From: Fragilaria crotonensis
Taxonomy: Eukaryota; Bacillariophyta; Fragilariophyceae; Fragilariales; Fragilariaceae
DNA length: 61,286 nucleotides
Direction of reading: 5' to 3'
Assembly: GCA_022925895.1 (NCBI GenBank)
Contig: JAKSYS010000362.1
Coordinates: 1 to 61,286, forward strand
How positions within the stretch are numbered: position 1 is the stretch's first letter; each line of letters begins with the position of its first letter. The notes beneath the pieces are model-generated. The model was not told the DNA's origin. It saw nothing but the letters and a program-made list of their open reading frames with translations, and searched no databases. Of the stretch, positions 32,955 through 45,396 are shown piece by piece. The translations under genes and the position numbers were made by a program.

Positions 32955-35900
32955 TTACCCACATCGTCCGTCCGTTCTCACCGACAACTGGTTCCATCTC
33001 ATCGCGCCACTTCTTCTTATTCTCCTCCTTGTTGGCCATTTTCCAATCGCTTCCAACGCACCTCCCTGCAAGGTCTGCAGTTGACCATTGTTTTCTTCCT
33101 TTCCCAACTTATCGATTAAATCCTTCATCTCTTTGCTATGCTCAGGTAATGGAAACTCTTTGAGTAAGGCCGGCGACATTTTGCTGGGGTCCCAGGATGC
33201 TGCTATGTTGATGGCAATCCGAAGCCAGGGTGCAACCGTTACCATCCACTTTCTGTTCACCAAAATCTCAAAGGGCTCGTGACCTGGCTGACCCGAGCGC
33301 TCGCAGTAGAAGACCACGTTGTATTTCTGCTTCCCTAACTTTTTGAACCACGTTTTGAGATCTATCGGACCATCAACCGCGCTGGGAGTGATCACCACGA
33401 CAGTTGGGCACAGCTTCAATTGTTCCGCATTCGCATTCTGCAACGCCCACCCTGGTAAGTGGCGGTCAATTACAGACGACAACTTTTCACCGTATCATTG
33501 ATATCGTTGAAACCTTGTTGAGTCCTCTTATTCAAGAGGTAGGTCCACACATTAACATGCATGTGCTTACTAAGTTCTTTGTCCGTGAAGGGTTGGCTCG
33601 AGCATTCGTCGATCAGGCATCGGACGTCATAATTGGCGCCGGTGTCCATAATCGCTTCCTCAATGCAGTCGACGCACAGTGCGTGACCCTCGCCACACTT
33701 CAAAACGGCACGTCGGTTGCAGGTGATGCAGGAGCTGAGATTAGCACCCTTTGTCGCAGAGTTCCCTTTACCAGCTTGCAACCGGATCGCGTGTAGCAGG
33801 GAAGTGAGATTATCAACCCTGATACGCTTTTGGGGGGAAGGACCCTCGCATTCACTCGTCTGCTCAACGTTTATTTCCCTTGCGTTTATAGTGATGGCAT
33901 GTTTCAGCAGGTCAAGGAGATCGATTGTGCTCAACCTTTCTTTAGAGGAAGGGGTGATACACCCAATCGCAGTCAAGCAAACAACTTCCAGAGCTTCTGC
34001 ATTCCAGGTGACCTTTTTATCCGCATCATTCTTGAGCTTTTTCCATCCATCAACGATAGGCGTTTTCTCATTCAAGATGTACTTCTGTGAGGCATTGGTT
34101 GGATGGCCATTCAAGTGCCCAAAAATTAGCTCAGCCATGACAATGCCAAGGGAATACACATCATAGGCAGGAATATAGTCACACTTAATCCCTCCTGTCT
34201 TCTTCGAGGAATACTCTGGGCACACGTACCCAATGGTTCCAAGTAATGGGCCTCCCGTTAAGCCAGTAATTGCGATCGTCTCCGACGGAAAAGCGTTGTG
34301 CTCGTCCTCTACAAACTTTGCCAGCCCACAATCAATGAGCCGCGGTGTAAAATCTTCGGTCAGGCAAATGTTTGCACTCTTGATATCTCGGTGAAACACT
34401 TTGAAACCTGCTGCACCAGTGTGCAAGAAGTGCACAGCTCTCGCCACTTGGTACATGATTGACAGTCTCATAGTTGCAGGAAGATCGGCTCGCTTGCTCT
34501 CGTCCTTGAGAAAGGCGTCGAGGGAGCCGTTGGCTGCATATTCAAACACCAAAACTGCTCTCCGGCACTGCCTTTGAAGTTGTAGCCGTACAAGACAATG
34601 ATATTGGGATGACGAAATCTTTTGAGTGTCTGGCGGAATTGTGCATTATTGTTAGAACTCAAGGGAAGCGGGTAGGAGTGATTGTTCCACACAAGGCAGC
34701 ACTCAGTGGAATCCAGAACGTACCGAAAGTTCCTTCTGGAAGGACTTCAAATATTTATTGGGGCCATCAGAACTTTGAGAAAGCTTGATCATTTTCAGTG
34801 CGAACTTTTTGGGTTCAGGGAGATAACCATCTTCGACCAAAAACATTGCCATAGGCACCCGATCCAATTTCGCGGATTTTGATGCAACGCTTGATATAGT
34901 GATAAGAGAGTTCAACAGGTTCAGCCTTGCAGGTTGTCATCACCTTGCAAGCGATTCCCGGTTCTTGTTCACTTCCTCCAAAGTCTTAGTATGATCACGG
35001 AAGGCCTTGATCGCAGCAAACTGTCTATGCTTTTCAGCCACTTCAAGAGCTGTTAATTCGTCATTATCTTTGAGATTCGCATTCACCTTGCTGTTTTGGA
35101 GCAACTCGCGGACGACATCCCCACGGTCATAATGACTCGCAATGTGAAGGGGTGTTGCACCAGTATTACATGGGAGATTCACATCCACAATGTTGTGCTC
35201 GAGCAACTTCTTGACGGCTTCCTGATAGCCTTCTCGGCTTGCCTTGAAAAGGGCTGTTTCACCATTCTTATTTTGGGCATTCACGTCCACATTGTCGTTC
35301 TGGAGCAACTCACGGACGACATGCAGATTGTTGTGTTGACTCGCCATGCTTAAGACTGTATCACCATCCTTATTTTTGGCATTCACATTCACCTTGCTGT
35401 GCTGGAGCAACTCGCGGAAGACTTCCAAACCACCAAGAGCACTCGCAGCGTGAAGGGCTGTGTAACAATCATCAGTACCTAGGATATTCACATCCACCTT
35501 GCTGTTTTGGAGCAGCTCGCGGACGACATCCACATGGCCTTCGTGACTCGCCATGAAAAGGGCAGTTGCACCACTAGTACGTTGGCGATTTACATCCACA
35601 TTGTCGTGCTGAAGCAACGCGCGGACGACTTCCACATGACCATTTTGACTCGCCATGTACAGGGCAGTTGAACCATCATCAGTACATTGGAGATTCACAT
35701 CCACATTGTCGTGCTGAAGCAACTCGCGGACGACTTCCAAATGACCATTTTGACTCGCAATGAAGGGCAGTTGCACCATCTGTTCGTTGGAGATTCACAT
35801 CCACATTGTCGTGCTGAAGCAACTCGCGGACGACTTCCAAATGACCATTTTGACTCGCCATGTACAGGGCTGTTGCACCATCTGTTCGTTGGAGATTCAC

Positions 35901-37041
35901 ATCCACATTGTCGTGCTGAAGCAACTCGCGGACGACATCCAAATGACCATTTTGACTTGCAATGTGAAGGGCAGTTGAACCATCTGTTCGTTGGAGATTC
36001 ACATCCACATTGTCGTTCTGAAGCAACGCGCGGACGACATCCAAATGACCATTTTGACTCGCCATGTACAGGGCTGTTGCACCACTATTACGTTGGAGAT
36101 TCACATCCACATTGTCGATTTGAAGCAACTCGCGGACGACTTCCACATGACCATTTTGACTCGCCATGAAAAGGGCTGTTGCACCATCTAGTACATTGGA
36201 GATTCACATCCACATTGTCGTGATGAAGCAACTCGCGGACGACTTCCACATGACCATTTTGACTCGCCATGTACAGGGCAGTTGCACCATCATCATTAGT
36301 GTTAGATTGGAGATTCACATCCACATTGTCGTGCTGAAGCAACGCGCGGACGACTTCCAAATGACCATTTTGACTCGCCATGTACAGGGCTGTTGCACCA
36401 CTAGTACGTTGGAGATTCACATCCACATTGTCGATTTGAAGCAGCTCGCGGACGACTTCCACATGACCATTTTGACTCGCAATGAAAAGGGCTGTTGCAC
36501 CATGACTAGTACATTGGAGATTCACATCCATATTGACGTGATGGAGCAGCTCGCGGACGACTTCCACATGACCATTTTCACTCGCCATGTACAGGGCAGT
36601 TGAACCATCATCAGTACATTGGAGATTCACATCCACATCGTCGATTTGAAGCAACTCGCGGACGACTTCCACATGACCATTTTGACTCGCAATGTGAAGG
36701 GCAGTTGCACCATCTGTTCGTTGGAGATTCACATCCATATTGACGTGATGGAGCAGCTCGCGGACGACTTCCAAATGACCATTTTGACTCGCCATGTACA
36801 GGGCAGTTGCACCATCATCATTAGTGTTAGATTGGAGATTCACATCCACATTGTCGTGCTGAAGCAACGCACGGACGACTTCCAAATGACCATTTTGACT
36901 CGCCATGTACAGGGCTGTTGCACCATCCCTATCCTGTTGGGCATTCACATTGGCTCCATCAAGCAATAGGGCACGAACCTCATTGAGATTGCCATCATAG
37001 GCGTTGAAGATCAAAGCAACGTCGTTGTCACTCAACGGCAT
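32955..37041 (-). pseudogene. ANK-TKL kinase-RING-like gene with small frameshifts (copy F)
   Basis: ATG at 37041. About 19-20 ankyrin repeats in three open stretches (36088-37041, 35679-36167, 34940-35779), broken by one-base changes near 36190 and 35765. The last five repeats are the conserved cap units. The intron is at 34630-34723 (94 nt, GT-AG). The kinase C-lobe frame 33470-34552 is intact: HRDIKSANI, DCGLAKF, GTIGYVCPEY, DVYSLGIVMAELIF. The RING-like cluster is well formed (CITCNRRAVLKCGEGHALCVDC, given as spaced C-x2-C, C-x3-H-x2-C-x2-C, then CLIDEC). A T-run shortened at 33484-33487 breaks the frame before the FYCERSGQPGHEPFEI domain, and another at 33039-33042 garbles the last residues. 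With two or three base corrections the protein would resemble G. Confidence 0.75.
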
Positions 37042-37199
37042 GCTTCTGAAGTACTCCGAGTTCTGCAGTTTTAGACCATAGAGTCGGTTGTTGGCTGTGC
37101 AATAGATGTATGATACCTGGTAGATCAAATTCGCTCAGTTTCTCCAAGAGTTGTCGTATTCGTGAATTTTTCATTCTTTATATTCCGACTCGTAAGACA

Positions 37200-37870
37200 T
37201 TTCTGTCGTCGAGTTTTGTTCGAGTGTGATTTCAAGAGATTGGATTTCGAGCCCTTCAGACTTCAGAGATTCAAAAGCTCATCTCGTCGAATCCTACTGT
37301 ACTACCGTAGCAATGATATTGGACCGTTCGTTAACCTGGCATGCCACACTAAAGTCAGACGCATTCTCCACTGCGGCCCTGCATTTGGTAGATACAGCTT
37401 GTCTACATCGTTGGGTTTCACTTGCCCATGGGCAATCGATATCGACATTATGCGAAGGAAAATCAGCGACGCATTACTCTCCTCGTCATATGACCGCCCC
37501 TTGGAACGTCAGGCTCTGAGTTGCTGCTCGCAAACGTCCGTTTCTGCAATCGCGATACGCTCGTGTTGGAATCATTTTCCAGCGCTCGACGATATCAGTT
37601 TCGCAACCACGTCGTCGTTTGATGCAACAATCACGACGTTCAACAACACTAGATGACACAAATTGCGGACGCTCAAAAGTTGGGATGAACAAGATTGGCC
37701 CGGTAAAGGAGCTACAGTTTTGGTGGCCATTCGTATCTCTGCGCGGATTTTACGACTCAAGTTGTCCAGCATCATTAATTCTGTCGAGCAGAATTTTAAT
37801 TGACTACAAATTAATTACATCATTTCCCAAACCCGCTGATTTGATCAAGATGACATTGCGACCACATCAT
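37200..37870. repeat. Duplicated block shared with 20395-21090
   Basis: Second copy of the block described at 20395, again placed between the upstream end of a kinase (F) and an EPSPS pseudogene. The longest plus-strand frame (37162-37656, 164 codons) is not conserved in frame in the other copy, which argues against it being coding. Confidence 0.6.
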
Positions 37871-37879
37871 ACAAATAGG

Positions 37880-39110
37880 CAACCGTAGTGGTTGGAACTC
37901 AATATACCTTCCTGCCTCGTGGGACAAAATCTCCTCTAGCAAACGACACTTACTAGTTTACATTGAGTGCAACATCGTTCCAACAGGTGGTGACCAGGAA
38001 CCAACAACGACCGAACCAAAAGCAAGGTTTGCTATGGAACCCATCAAAGAACGGTAGGAAAGGTCTTGGCAGTACATCTAGGATCATGGATAATCACATT
38101 GATAATCCCACGGCAAACGCCATGGCCATTTGGTGATGACACATTTGAATTAAGACGTTGCCGTTGTGTTTCGCCGGTAGATTAAAATGATACAATAATC
38201 ATCGAACTCCTCCACAGTAGCACCCAACTTGGTGCATTCGGCAATCATGCGCCAAGTCTCTTTTCATTCGTCTGGAATAGACATTGCGACTTGTCGTGGA
38301 CCCTTCGGCAAAGGGCGCCTCCACCGCCAGAGTCATGGCCGCAACTGGGATTTTACCACAATCCACGTCAACTTACCTGAATGTGGGCATGACGGCCGTA
38401 TGTCAGGTGATGGCAATACTGTTGGGAGCCCATGTCACAAAGTGGCACCCACTTGTTCCATCACGTTGATGAATCCTACGTCACCGTGGACGGATGCCCA
38501 GCCAAAAAGTCCCGCGTGATTTGCATTACAAAGAAAGCCGTACCGCCGTCCATGTCTAAAGTCAGCTGCGACGGTGAACTTGTTCATGTTCCCAATCGTC
38601 AAAGCAACACAGAGGGATGAAATACTTTCATCCATGATGGCAATGGTGACATTGTCATTCGCGAAAGAAGCCGTACGACGCGAAAGGAACTGCTGAGATG
38701 ACATTTTTCCCACCGATCGAGGATTGGTGTGTGCGCGTGTTATATGCTGCGAGACAGCATCCAATACGTCATACGGGAGTACAAAAGTTCGAATCTCTTT
38801 GAGCAACAACGAACTCGACAAACAACAATAAAAAGAAATGCTGCACTGCAAGGATCCCAAGGACAAAACGTGCAACATCGTGATGCAACGATTGTCGTCG
38901 CATCGGTGTCGACAGGGGGATACCCCTTCCTGCTGCGCAGCTTGTAATAAGAACGACGGATTTCGAAATTGAGTGTCCGTCACCAATATTGACTGGAAAG
39001 TTGTCCAAGGCCTCGAAGTCAGCAACTCTGAGATGTGATCACGGTTTGCCTCGTCGTCAAACCCGATCCATCGCAAATCAACATCCATTGAGTCGGGAGC
39101 CACTGTGGGT
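37880..39110 (-). pseudogene. EPSPS: EPSP synthase-like pseudogene, copy 5
   Basis: The longest copy. A 222-codon minus frame at 38435-39103 includes KMSSQQFLSRRTASFAND and VTIAIMDESISSLCVALTIG, then NMNKF (the SSQFxSALLxA and PYxxMTIxLMxxF blocks). It continues with FGWASVHGDVGFINVMEQVG (GCGTxSxQGDVxFxxVxxxMG). In other frames follow GGDIPVAA-type sequence, KETWRMIAECTKLGATVEE with FDDYCII (38185-38260), CHHQMAMAFAVG, and VIIHDPRCTAKTFPTVL (38040-38090). The N-terminal half reads into MDVDLRWIGFDDEANRD, which I cannot place in the family. Stops and frameshifts disable it. Confidence 0.9.
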
Positions 39111-39716
39111 GCACCCTCGCGCCTTCATTGACAACGCCCAAGTCCTCAGGATTCCATCGTATATGTACGTGAACATGAGGTAGCGTGCTGGACCTTCGAG
39201 GTGGTGACTGTGACGAAGAACTAACGCTCTTCTTTCGAGTGAATGAATCAGCCTCCTCGCTCGTTTCTTTCGTCTTCGACTTCCTGCTTGCTTGTGAATT
39301 CGTGTTCCACGCCGTTTTGACTATAACATCTATTGCTCCCTCTTTCTCTCTCATTCGTCTATCAACAAGACCACGTCCTCTGTCCGAACGTTAGCCTTAC
39401 CTACGATGTTGTCTGGGGTGACTCGTGATTTACTCGTTACTTGTACTTCAGTACCTGGTTGTACCACTAAATCCTACGAACATCTCTATGATTTGTACAC
39501 ATACGACGTATATCACATATATATAATATTTGAACGTGTATATCGCGATATGCATCAACTTTGAAATCGGTCCCTGTCCCCGGACGACCACTTCACACTG
39601 TATACACTGTACACCGTATTTCGATCATCACAAGCACTACTGTCGTACTCGTACGGAGTACTATGACACCCATCGGAAAAGGGACACTGAACCATCCCCA
39701 TAACTCATAATACCTC
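39111..39716. other. Spacer between EPSPS copy 5 and kinase G
   Basis: Shares 39255-39380 with 13975-14190 and 32515-32650. TA-rich between 39480 and 39560 (tatatataatattt). TAC-rich words at 39440-39470 and 39640-39665. No gene is recognised. Confidence 0.4.
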
Positions 39717-42700
39717 TCATACCTCATACTCATCATCATTTAATCGCTTTTTCACCCACATCGTCCTTCCGTTCTTACCTTCAGGAACAGCTTCCATATC
39801 ATCGCGCCACTTCTTCAAATTCTCCTTCTCGTTGGCCATTTTTGCAACCGCCTCTAACGCATCTCCTTGCAAGGTCTGCAATTGACCATTGTTTTCTTCT
39901 TTTCCCAACGCATCGACTAAAGCCTCCATCTCTTTGCTATGCACAGGTAATGGAAACTCTTTGAGTACGGCCGTAGCCACTTTGCTGGGGTCCCAGGCTG
40001 CTCCTATGCTGATGGCAATTCGAAGCCAAGGTGCAACCTTTACCATCCACTTTCTGTCCACCGAAATTTCAAAGGGCTCGTGACCTGGCTTACCCGAGCG
40101 CTCACAGTAGAAGACCAACTGGTATTTCTGCTTCCCTAACTTTTTGAACCACTTCTCGAGAGTTTTCGAACTATCCGCTGCGATGCGAGTGATCACCACG
40201 ACAGTTGGGCACCGCTTCAATTTTTTCACATTCGCCTCTTCCAACAACCACTCTGGCAAGCGACTATCAACTACGGACACCAACTTTTTCACCTCGTCCT
40301 TGATTTCGTCAGCAACTTGCTTGACGCCATCAATTTTGATTGCGACAGTGTTGACACCTTGTTCGTTCCACTTCTGCCAGTGGAATGTCCATACAGGATT
40401 ACTTACGTGCTCAGAAAGATCGGCGAACGTGAAAGGCTGGCTCGAGCACCCGCCGATCAGGCACGGAAGTTGGAAATCGGAAGTGGCGCAGGGAGGGGCT
40501 TTCCGAACCTCTTCATTAAGACAATTGGAGCACAGTGGGTGGCCATCGCTACACTTTACAACGGCAGGGCGCGGGCTCCCGCCTGTCGTTGGAACACACT
40601 TTTTACAGAAGCCAAGACCAGCACCCTCCGGATCAGAGTTCTGTTTACCAATGTTGAGCAGGATCGCGTCAAGCTCGTGCATGACGACAGTCGGCCCATC
40701 GCCACTGTTCCCATCTTGTATATTTCTGGCATGGATCAGCAGTTTAAGGAGCTTGTCCGTGCTCAACCTTCCGTGAGCGATGAGGATGAGGCACCCAATC
40801 GCAGTCTTGCAAACTAGTTCAAGAGCGTCTGCATTCCAGGTGACCTTTTTATCTGCATCTTTTTCGAGCTGTTTCCATCCACCAACAATAGGATTTTCCC
40901 CATTCAAGACGTAGGTCTGTAAGACATTCGTTGGCTTGCCATCATTCAAGCGCCCTAATATTAGCTCAGCCATGACCACGCCGAAAGAATACACATCATA
41001 GGCAGGAATGTAGTCACACTTCCCCAGATATGCCTTGTTCACGAGATACTCTGGGCTCGTGTACCAATGGGTTCCTTTTGCGGGGCCAGTTTGCACGTTT
41101 CCCTCGGGCGGAGAAGCGTTGTGCTCGTCCTCTACAAACTTGGCCAACCCACAATCAATAAGTCGCGGTGTTAAATCGTCGGTCAGACAAATGTTTGCAC
41201 TCTTGATATCGCGGTGAAACACTTTGACACCTTCTTTACCAGTGTGCAAGCAGTGAACGGCTCTCGCCACTTGGTACATAATTGACAGTCGCGTAGCTGC
41301 AGAAAGGCGGGCTCTTTTGTCATCGTCCTTAAGGAAGCCATCGAGGGAGCCCTTGGCTGCGTATTCAAACACCAAAAACTGCTGCTCATGATCGACATTT
41401 AAATCGTAGCCGTACAAGACAATAATATTGGGATGATGAAATCGTTTAAGTATCTGGCGGAATTGTTTAGTATTGTTAGAACTCAAGGGAAGCGGGTATG
41501 GAGTGCGTTGTTACACACAATTCAGCACTCAGTGGTATCGAGAACGTACCGAAAGTTCCTTATGGAAGGATTTCAAAATTTCGTCATTGGGGCCATCAGA
41601 AGTTGGAGAAAGTTTGATCATTTTCAGCGCGAACTGTTTGGGTTCAGGGAGATCAGGATCTTCGACCAAAGAAACATCGCCAGAGGCACCCGATCCAAGT
41701 TTGCGGATTTTGATGCAATGCTTGATATAGTGATAAGAGAGTTCAACAGGTTCAGCCTCGCAGGTTGTCATCATCTTAGCAAGCGATTCCCGGTTCTTGT
41801 TCACTTCCTCCAAAGTCTTTGTATGATCACGGAAGGCCTTGATCGCAGCAAACTGCCTATGTTCTATAGCCACTTCAAGAGCTGTTAATTCGTCATTATC
41901 TTTGAGATTCGCATTCACCTTGCAGTTTTGGAGCAACTCGCGGACGACATCCCCACGGTCATAATGACTCGCAATGTGAAGGGGTGTTGCACCAGAATTA
42001 CATGGGAGATTCACATCCACGATGTTGTGCTCGAGCAACTTCTTGACTGCTTCCTGATAGCCTTCTCGGCTTGCCTTGAAAAGGGCTGTTTCACCATTCT
42101 TATTTTGGGCATTCACGTCCACATTGTCGTTCTGGAGCAACTCACGGACGACATGCAGATTGTTGCGTTGACTCGCCATGCTCAAGACTGTATCACCATC
42201 CTTATTTTTGGCATTCACATTCACCTTGCTGTGCTGGAGCAACTCGCGGAAGACTTCCAAACCACCAAGTATCGCAGCGTGAAGGGCTGTGTAACAATCA
42301 TCAGTACCTAGGATATTCACATCCACCTTGCTGTTTTGGAGCAGCTCGCGGACGACATCCACATGGCCTTCGTGACTCGCCATGAAAAGGGCAGTTGTAC
42401 CATCTGTTCGTTGGAGATTCACATCCACATTGTCATGCTGAAGCAACGCACGGACGACTTCCAAATGACCCAAGTAACTCGCAATGTGAAGGGCTGTTGA
42501 GCCAACATCAGTAGATTGGAGATTCACATCCACATTGTCGTGCTGAAGCAACTCGCGGACGACTTCCAAATGGCCTTCTTGACTCGCAATGTGAAGGGCT
42601 GTTGCACCATCAGTAGATTGGAGATTCACATCCACCTTGCTGTTTTGAAGCAACTCGCGGACGACATCCACATGACCTTGGTAACTCGCCATGAACAGGG

Positions 42701-44993
42701 CAGTTGTACCATCATCAGTACATTGGAGATTCACATCCACCTTGCTGTTTTGAAGCAACTCGCGGACGACTTCCACATGACCATTTTGACTCGCCATGTA
42801 AAGGGCAGTTGCACCACTCGTAAATTGGAGATTCACATCCACATTGAAGTGCTGGAGCAGCTCGCGGACGACTTCCACATGACCATTTTGACTCGCCATG
42901 AAAAGGGCTGTTGCACCATCTGTTCGTTGGAGATTCACATCCACCTTGCTGTTTTGAAGCAACTCGCGGACGACATCCACATGACCTTGGTAACTCGCCA
43001 TGAACAGGGCAGTTGTACCATCATCAGTACATTGGAGATTCACATCCACCTTGCTGTTTTGAAGCAACTCGCGGACGACATCCACATGACCTTGGTAACT
43101 CGCCATGAACAGGGCAGTTGTACCATCATCAGTACATTGGAGATTCACATCCACCTTGCTGTTTTGAAGCAACTCGCGGACGACTTCCACATGACCATTT
43201 TGACTCGCCATGTAAAGGGCAGTTGCACCACCTGTTCCTTGGAGATTCACATCCACATTGTCGTGCTGAAGCAACGCCCGGACGACTTCCACATGACCAT
43301 TATGACTCGCCATGTAAAGGGCAGTTGCACCACTCGTAAAATGGAGATTCACATCCACATTGACGTGCTGGAGCAGCTCGCGGACGACTTCCAAATGACA
43401 ATTTTGACTCGCCATGAAAAGGGCTGTTGCACCATCTGTTCGTTGGAGATTCACATCCACCTTGCTGTTTTGAAGCAACTCGCGGACGACATCCACATGA
43501 CCTTGGTAACTCGCCATGAACAGGGCAGTTGTACCATCATCAGCACATTGGAGATTCACATCCACCTTGCTGTTTTGAAGCAACTCGCGGACGACTTCCA
43601 CATGACCATTTTGACTCGCCATGTAAAGGGCAGTTGCACCACCTGTTCCTTGGAGATTCACATCCACATTGACGTGCTGGAGCAGCTCGCGGACGACTTC
43701 CACATGACCATTTTGACTCGCCATGAAAAGGGCTGTTGCACCATCTGTTCGTTGGAGATTCACATCCACCTTGCTGTTTTGAAGCAACTCGCGGACGACT
43801 TCCACATGACCATCTTGACTCGCAATGTGAAGGGCTGCTGAGCCAACATCAGTATATTGGAGATTCACATCCACCTTGTAATGCTGAAGCAACGCACGGA
43901 CAACTTCCAAATGACCCAAGTAACTCGCAATGTGAAGGGCTGTTGAGCCAACATCAGTAGATTGGAGATTCACATCCACATTGTCGATTTGAAGCAGCTC
44001 GCGGACGACTTCCACATGACCATTTCGACTCGCAATGTGAAGGGCTGTTGCACCATCTGTTCGTTGGAGATTCACATCCACCTTGCTGTTTTGAAGCAAC
44101 TCGCGGACGACATCCACATGACCATTTTGACTCGCCATGTACAGGGCTGTTGCCACACTAGTAGATTGGAGATTCACATCCACATCGTCGATTTGAAGCA
44201 ATACGCGGACGACTTCCACATGACCCTCTTGACTCGCCATAGTCAGGGCTGTTGCACCATCTGTTCGTTGGAGATTCACATTCACATCGTCGATTTGAAG
44301 CAACTCGCGGACGACTTCCAAATGACCATGATGACTCGCAATGTGAAGGGCTGTTGCACCATCTGTTCGTTGGAGATTCACATCCACCTTGCTGTTTTGA
44401 AGCAACTCGCGGACGACTTCCACATGACCCTCTTGACTCGCCGTAATCAGGGCTGTTGTACCACCAGTAGATTGGAGAGTCACATCCACATCGTCGTGCT
44501 GAAGCAACTCGCGGACGACTTCCAAATGACCATGATGACTCGCCATAATCAGGGCTGTCGTACCATCTGTTCGTTGGAGATTCACATCCACCTTGCTGTT
44601 TTGAAGCAACTCGCGGACGACTTCCAAATGGCCTTCTTGACTCGCCATAATCAGGGCATTTGAGCCATCATTAGTACATTGGAGATTCACATCCACATTG
44701 TCGTGCTGAAGCAACTCGCGGACGACTTCCAAATGGCCTTCTTGACTCGCCATAATCAGGGCATTTGAGCCATCATTAGTACATTGGAGATTCACATCCA
44801 CATTGTCGTGCTGAAGCAACTCGCGGACGACTTCCAAATGACCTTGGTAACTCGCCATGAACAGGGCAGTTGCACCATCACTATCACGTTGGGCATTCAC
44901 ATTGGCTCCATCAAGCAATAGGGCACGAACCTCATTGAGATTGCCATCATAGGCGTTGAAGATCAAAGCAACGTCGTTGTCACTCAACGGCAT
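39717..44993 (-). CDS. Ankyrin-repeat TKL kinase with RING-like and C-terminal domain (copy G, intact)
   Basis: Two exons, 41550-44993 and 39717-41453, with a 96-nt GT-AG intron (41454-41549) that contains an in-frame stop and so must be removed; 1726 aa. ATG at 44993 (MPLSDNDVAL). About 30 ankyrin repeats of 33-35 aa fill residues 18-1040 (consensus VEVVRELLQNSKVDVNLQ, then TDGATALFMASQNGH). The kinase spans about 1098-1385: GSGASGDV, lysine in FALK (1124), HRD (1228-1230), DCG (1248-1250) in place of DFG, SPEY, DVYSFGVVMAELI. The RING-like cluster lies at 1431-1484: C-x2-C, then C-x3-H-x2-C-x2-C, then C-x4-C. An unnamed domain at about 1590-1635 (VFYCERSGKPGHEPFEI, KVAPWLRIAI) and a helical tail follow. 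No signal peptide or membrane segment, so probably intracellular. Likely an active signalling kinase with possible ubiquitin-ligase coupling (inference). Confidence 0.88.
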
Positions 44994-45396
44994 GCTTCTG
45001 AAGTACTCCGAGTTCTGCAGTATTAAACCATAGAGTCGGTTGTTGGCTGTGCAATAGCGTGTAAATTGGATCTGAGTGACAAATTTTACCTGAAATGGAT
45101 AGATAAAGGTTATAAGGAAGATGATAAGATCTGTTGATGCTAAAACGATTTAGTGTAATGACATAATCGCTGTCTTCGCATTTGATTAGGGCTTCGCGTT
45201 TTGCATTCTTTCCTTCGATCTCGAATCCTTGCATACTACGGTATTATACGGGCACCCGTGCCAGTACCGCGACCGGAGCGTTCGGATTCTCGCGGTCCCC
45301 GTAAATTGTAAGAGATCCATCAAGACCATGTACTGTAGTACCAGGGACAATAAGTTCCTGGTACGAGTACCTAATACCTGGTGTACTCGGAGTATG
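44994..45396 (-). promoter_or_regulatory. Upstream/5' leader block of kinase G
   Basis: Third copy of the block at 10447 and 29444, with the same putative leader-intron donor (CAG|GTAAAATTTG on the minus strand, about 45090). The Copia insertion begins at 45397, about 400 bases from the start codon, separating this leader from what lay further upstream (61037 onward). Confidence 0.45.

Noticed and set aside
37162..37656. 164-codon plus-strand frame as a gene
   Set aside because: The duplicate block at 20.4 kb does not keep this frame open and no family is recognised.
42516..43841. 441-codon plus-strand frame through the kinase G ankyrin array (and a 233-codon one at 43962-44663)
   Set aside because: It is the antisense of perfectly repeated 99/102-base units; a stop-free unit makes a long shadow frame. 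The minus frame has the real ankyrin consensus.
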